A stretch of 64,000 nt of DNA from Bacteroidetes bacterium MedPE-SWsnd-G2 (lineage in GTDB: Bacteria > Bacteroidota > Bacteroidia > Flavobacteriales > Flavobacteriaceae): the NCBI GenBank assembly GCA_001874335.1, contig MPDE01000009.1, positions 93,046-157,045 of the forward strand. The letters are read 5' to 3'. Position numbers and translations under genes: made by a program. Below, in pieces: positions 63,873 through 64,000 of this stretch. The notes under the pieces are model-generated. The model was not told where the DNA came from, made no database searches, and worked only from the letters and a program-made list of their open reading frames with translations. Positions within the stretch are counted from its first letter, which is position 1; each line of letters begins with the position of its first letter.

Positions 63873-64000
63873 TTATTCTAAAAAAGCTTTCGTTTGTTTT
63901 GATACTCTTCGGCTCTTCAATATTCTCAATATATTAAATTGTGAAAAAAACAAAACTTTAACAAACAATTTTAATTGCTTAAAATAACTATAATTTATTT
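63873..64000 (-). CDS. C-terminal fragment of an unidentified upstream gene (5' end outside window)
   Basis: The minus strand is open from the window edge to a TAA at 63873-63875. The last 41 residues (…FKQLKLFVKVLFFSQFNILRIL… ending KQKTFAFLE) are basic and hydrophobic, and the stop lies one base before the start of the next glycosyltransferase, the tight spacing of this operon. It may be the tail of another glycosyltransferase or membrane protein, but no family can be named. Confidence 0.5.
   Translation of the reverse strand, partial: INYSYFKQLKLFVKVLFFSQFNILRILKSRRVSKQTKAFLE

Noticed and set aside
49265..64000. Recent horizontal transfer of the polysaccharide operon
   Set aside because: Such loci often vary between strains, but I see no integrase, insertion sequence, tRNA or clear change of base composition at the left border; the right border is outside the window.
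1..64000. CRISPR arrays, tRNA or rRNA genes, insertion sequences, prophage genes
   Set aside because: No regular direct repeats, cloverleaf sequences, transposase or phage motifs were found when reading the intergenic regions and translated frames.

Overview
The window is AT-rich, gene-dense chromosomal DNA from a member of the Bacteroidota, most likely a (marine) flavobacterium. The evidence is the fused CcoN-CcoO oxidase subunit, the PorV-like type IX secretion protein, the LytTR/2TM-domain signalling genes, promoter -7 elements of the Bacteroidota type (TAnnTTTG), little use of Shine-Dalgarno sites, and the gene families themselves. No rRNA, tRNA, CRISPR array, insertion sequence or phage gene is visible. 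Products are called by eye from translated sequence; no database search was run.

Layout. 1-1770: 3' end of purL. 1840-6511 (minus): an orphan DUF3360-type membrane permease, then pyruvate formate-lyase pflB with its activase pflA. 6836-14663 (plus): a fatty-acid degradation block made of an acyl-CoA synthetase, a MarR regulator with a 22-bp perfect palindrome in its promoter, and fadN-fadA-fadE in the order known from Bacillus. 14770-20964 (plus): three exported proteins (M28 peptidase, M1 peptidase, sortilin/VPS10-like propeller). 20997-32626: a micro-oxic respiration island with an Fnr-like regulator, the cbb3 oxidase operon (ccoI-S-NO-Q-P-G-H and a TauE/DsbD-like membrane protein), then hemN with a tandem universal stress protein. 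32805-38972: lipoprotein Cu/Zn superoxide dismutase, a LytS/LytTR two-component operon with three 2TM domains, an outer-membrane barrel and a cyclophilin-FKBP fusion. 39100-49263: envelope housekeeping (recQ, kdsD, tatC, lptB, terC-like, pssA, porV2-like, lnt). 49265-64000 (minus): one long surface-polysaccharide operon with a bacterial sugar transferase, O-antigen polymerase/ligase, at least six glycosyltransferases, a PaaK/CapK-like adenylating enzyme and a neuA-neuB-neuC set for a nonulosonic (sialic-type) acid; it continues beyond the window.

The most notable signal is regulatory. Three separate promoters (pflB, ccoI and hemN) carry a dyad of the form TGAY-N4-RTCA, and in all three its centre lies exactly 36.5 bp from the last G of a TAnnTTTG-like -7 element. 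That is the spacing expected for a class II Fnr/Crp activator near -41.5, and an Fnr-like gene lies beside one of the three sites. This predicts a local low-oxygen regulon of fermentation (pflBA), high-affinity respiration (cco) and anaerobic haem synthesis (hemN-usp). The other strong candidate is autoregulation of the fad operon by its MarR protein.
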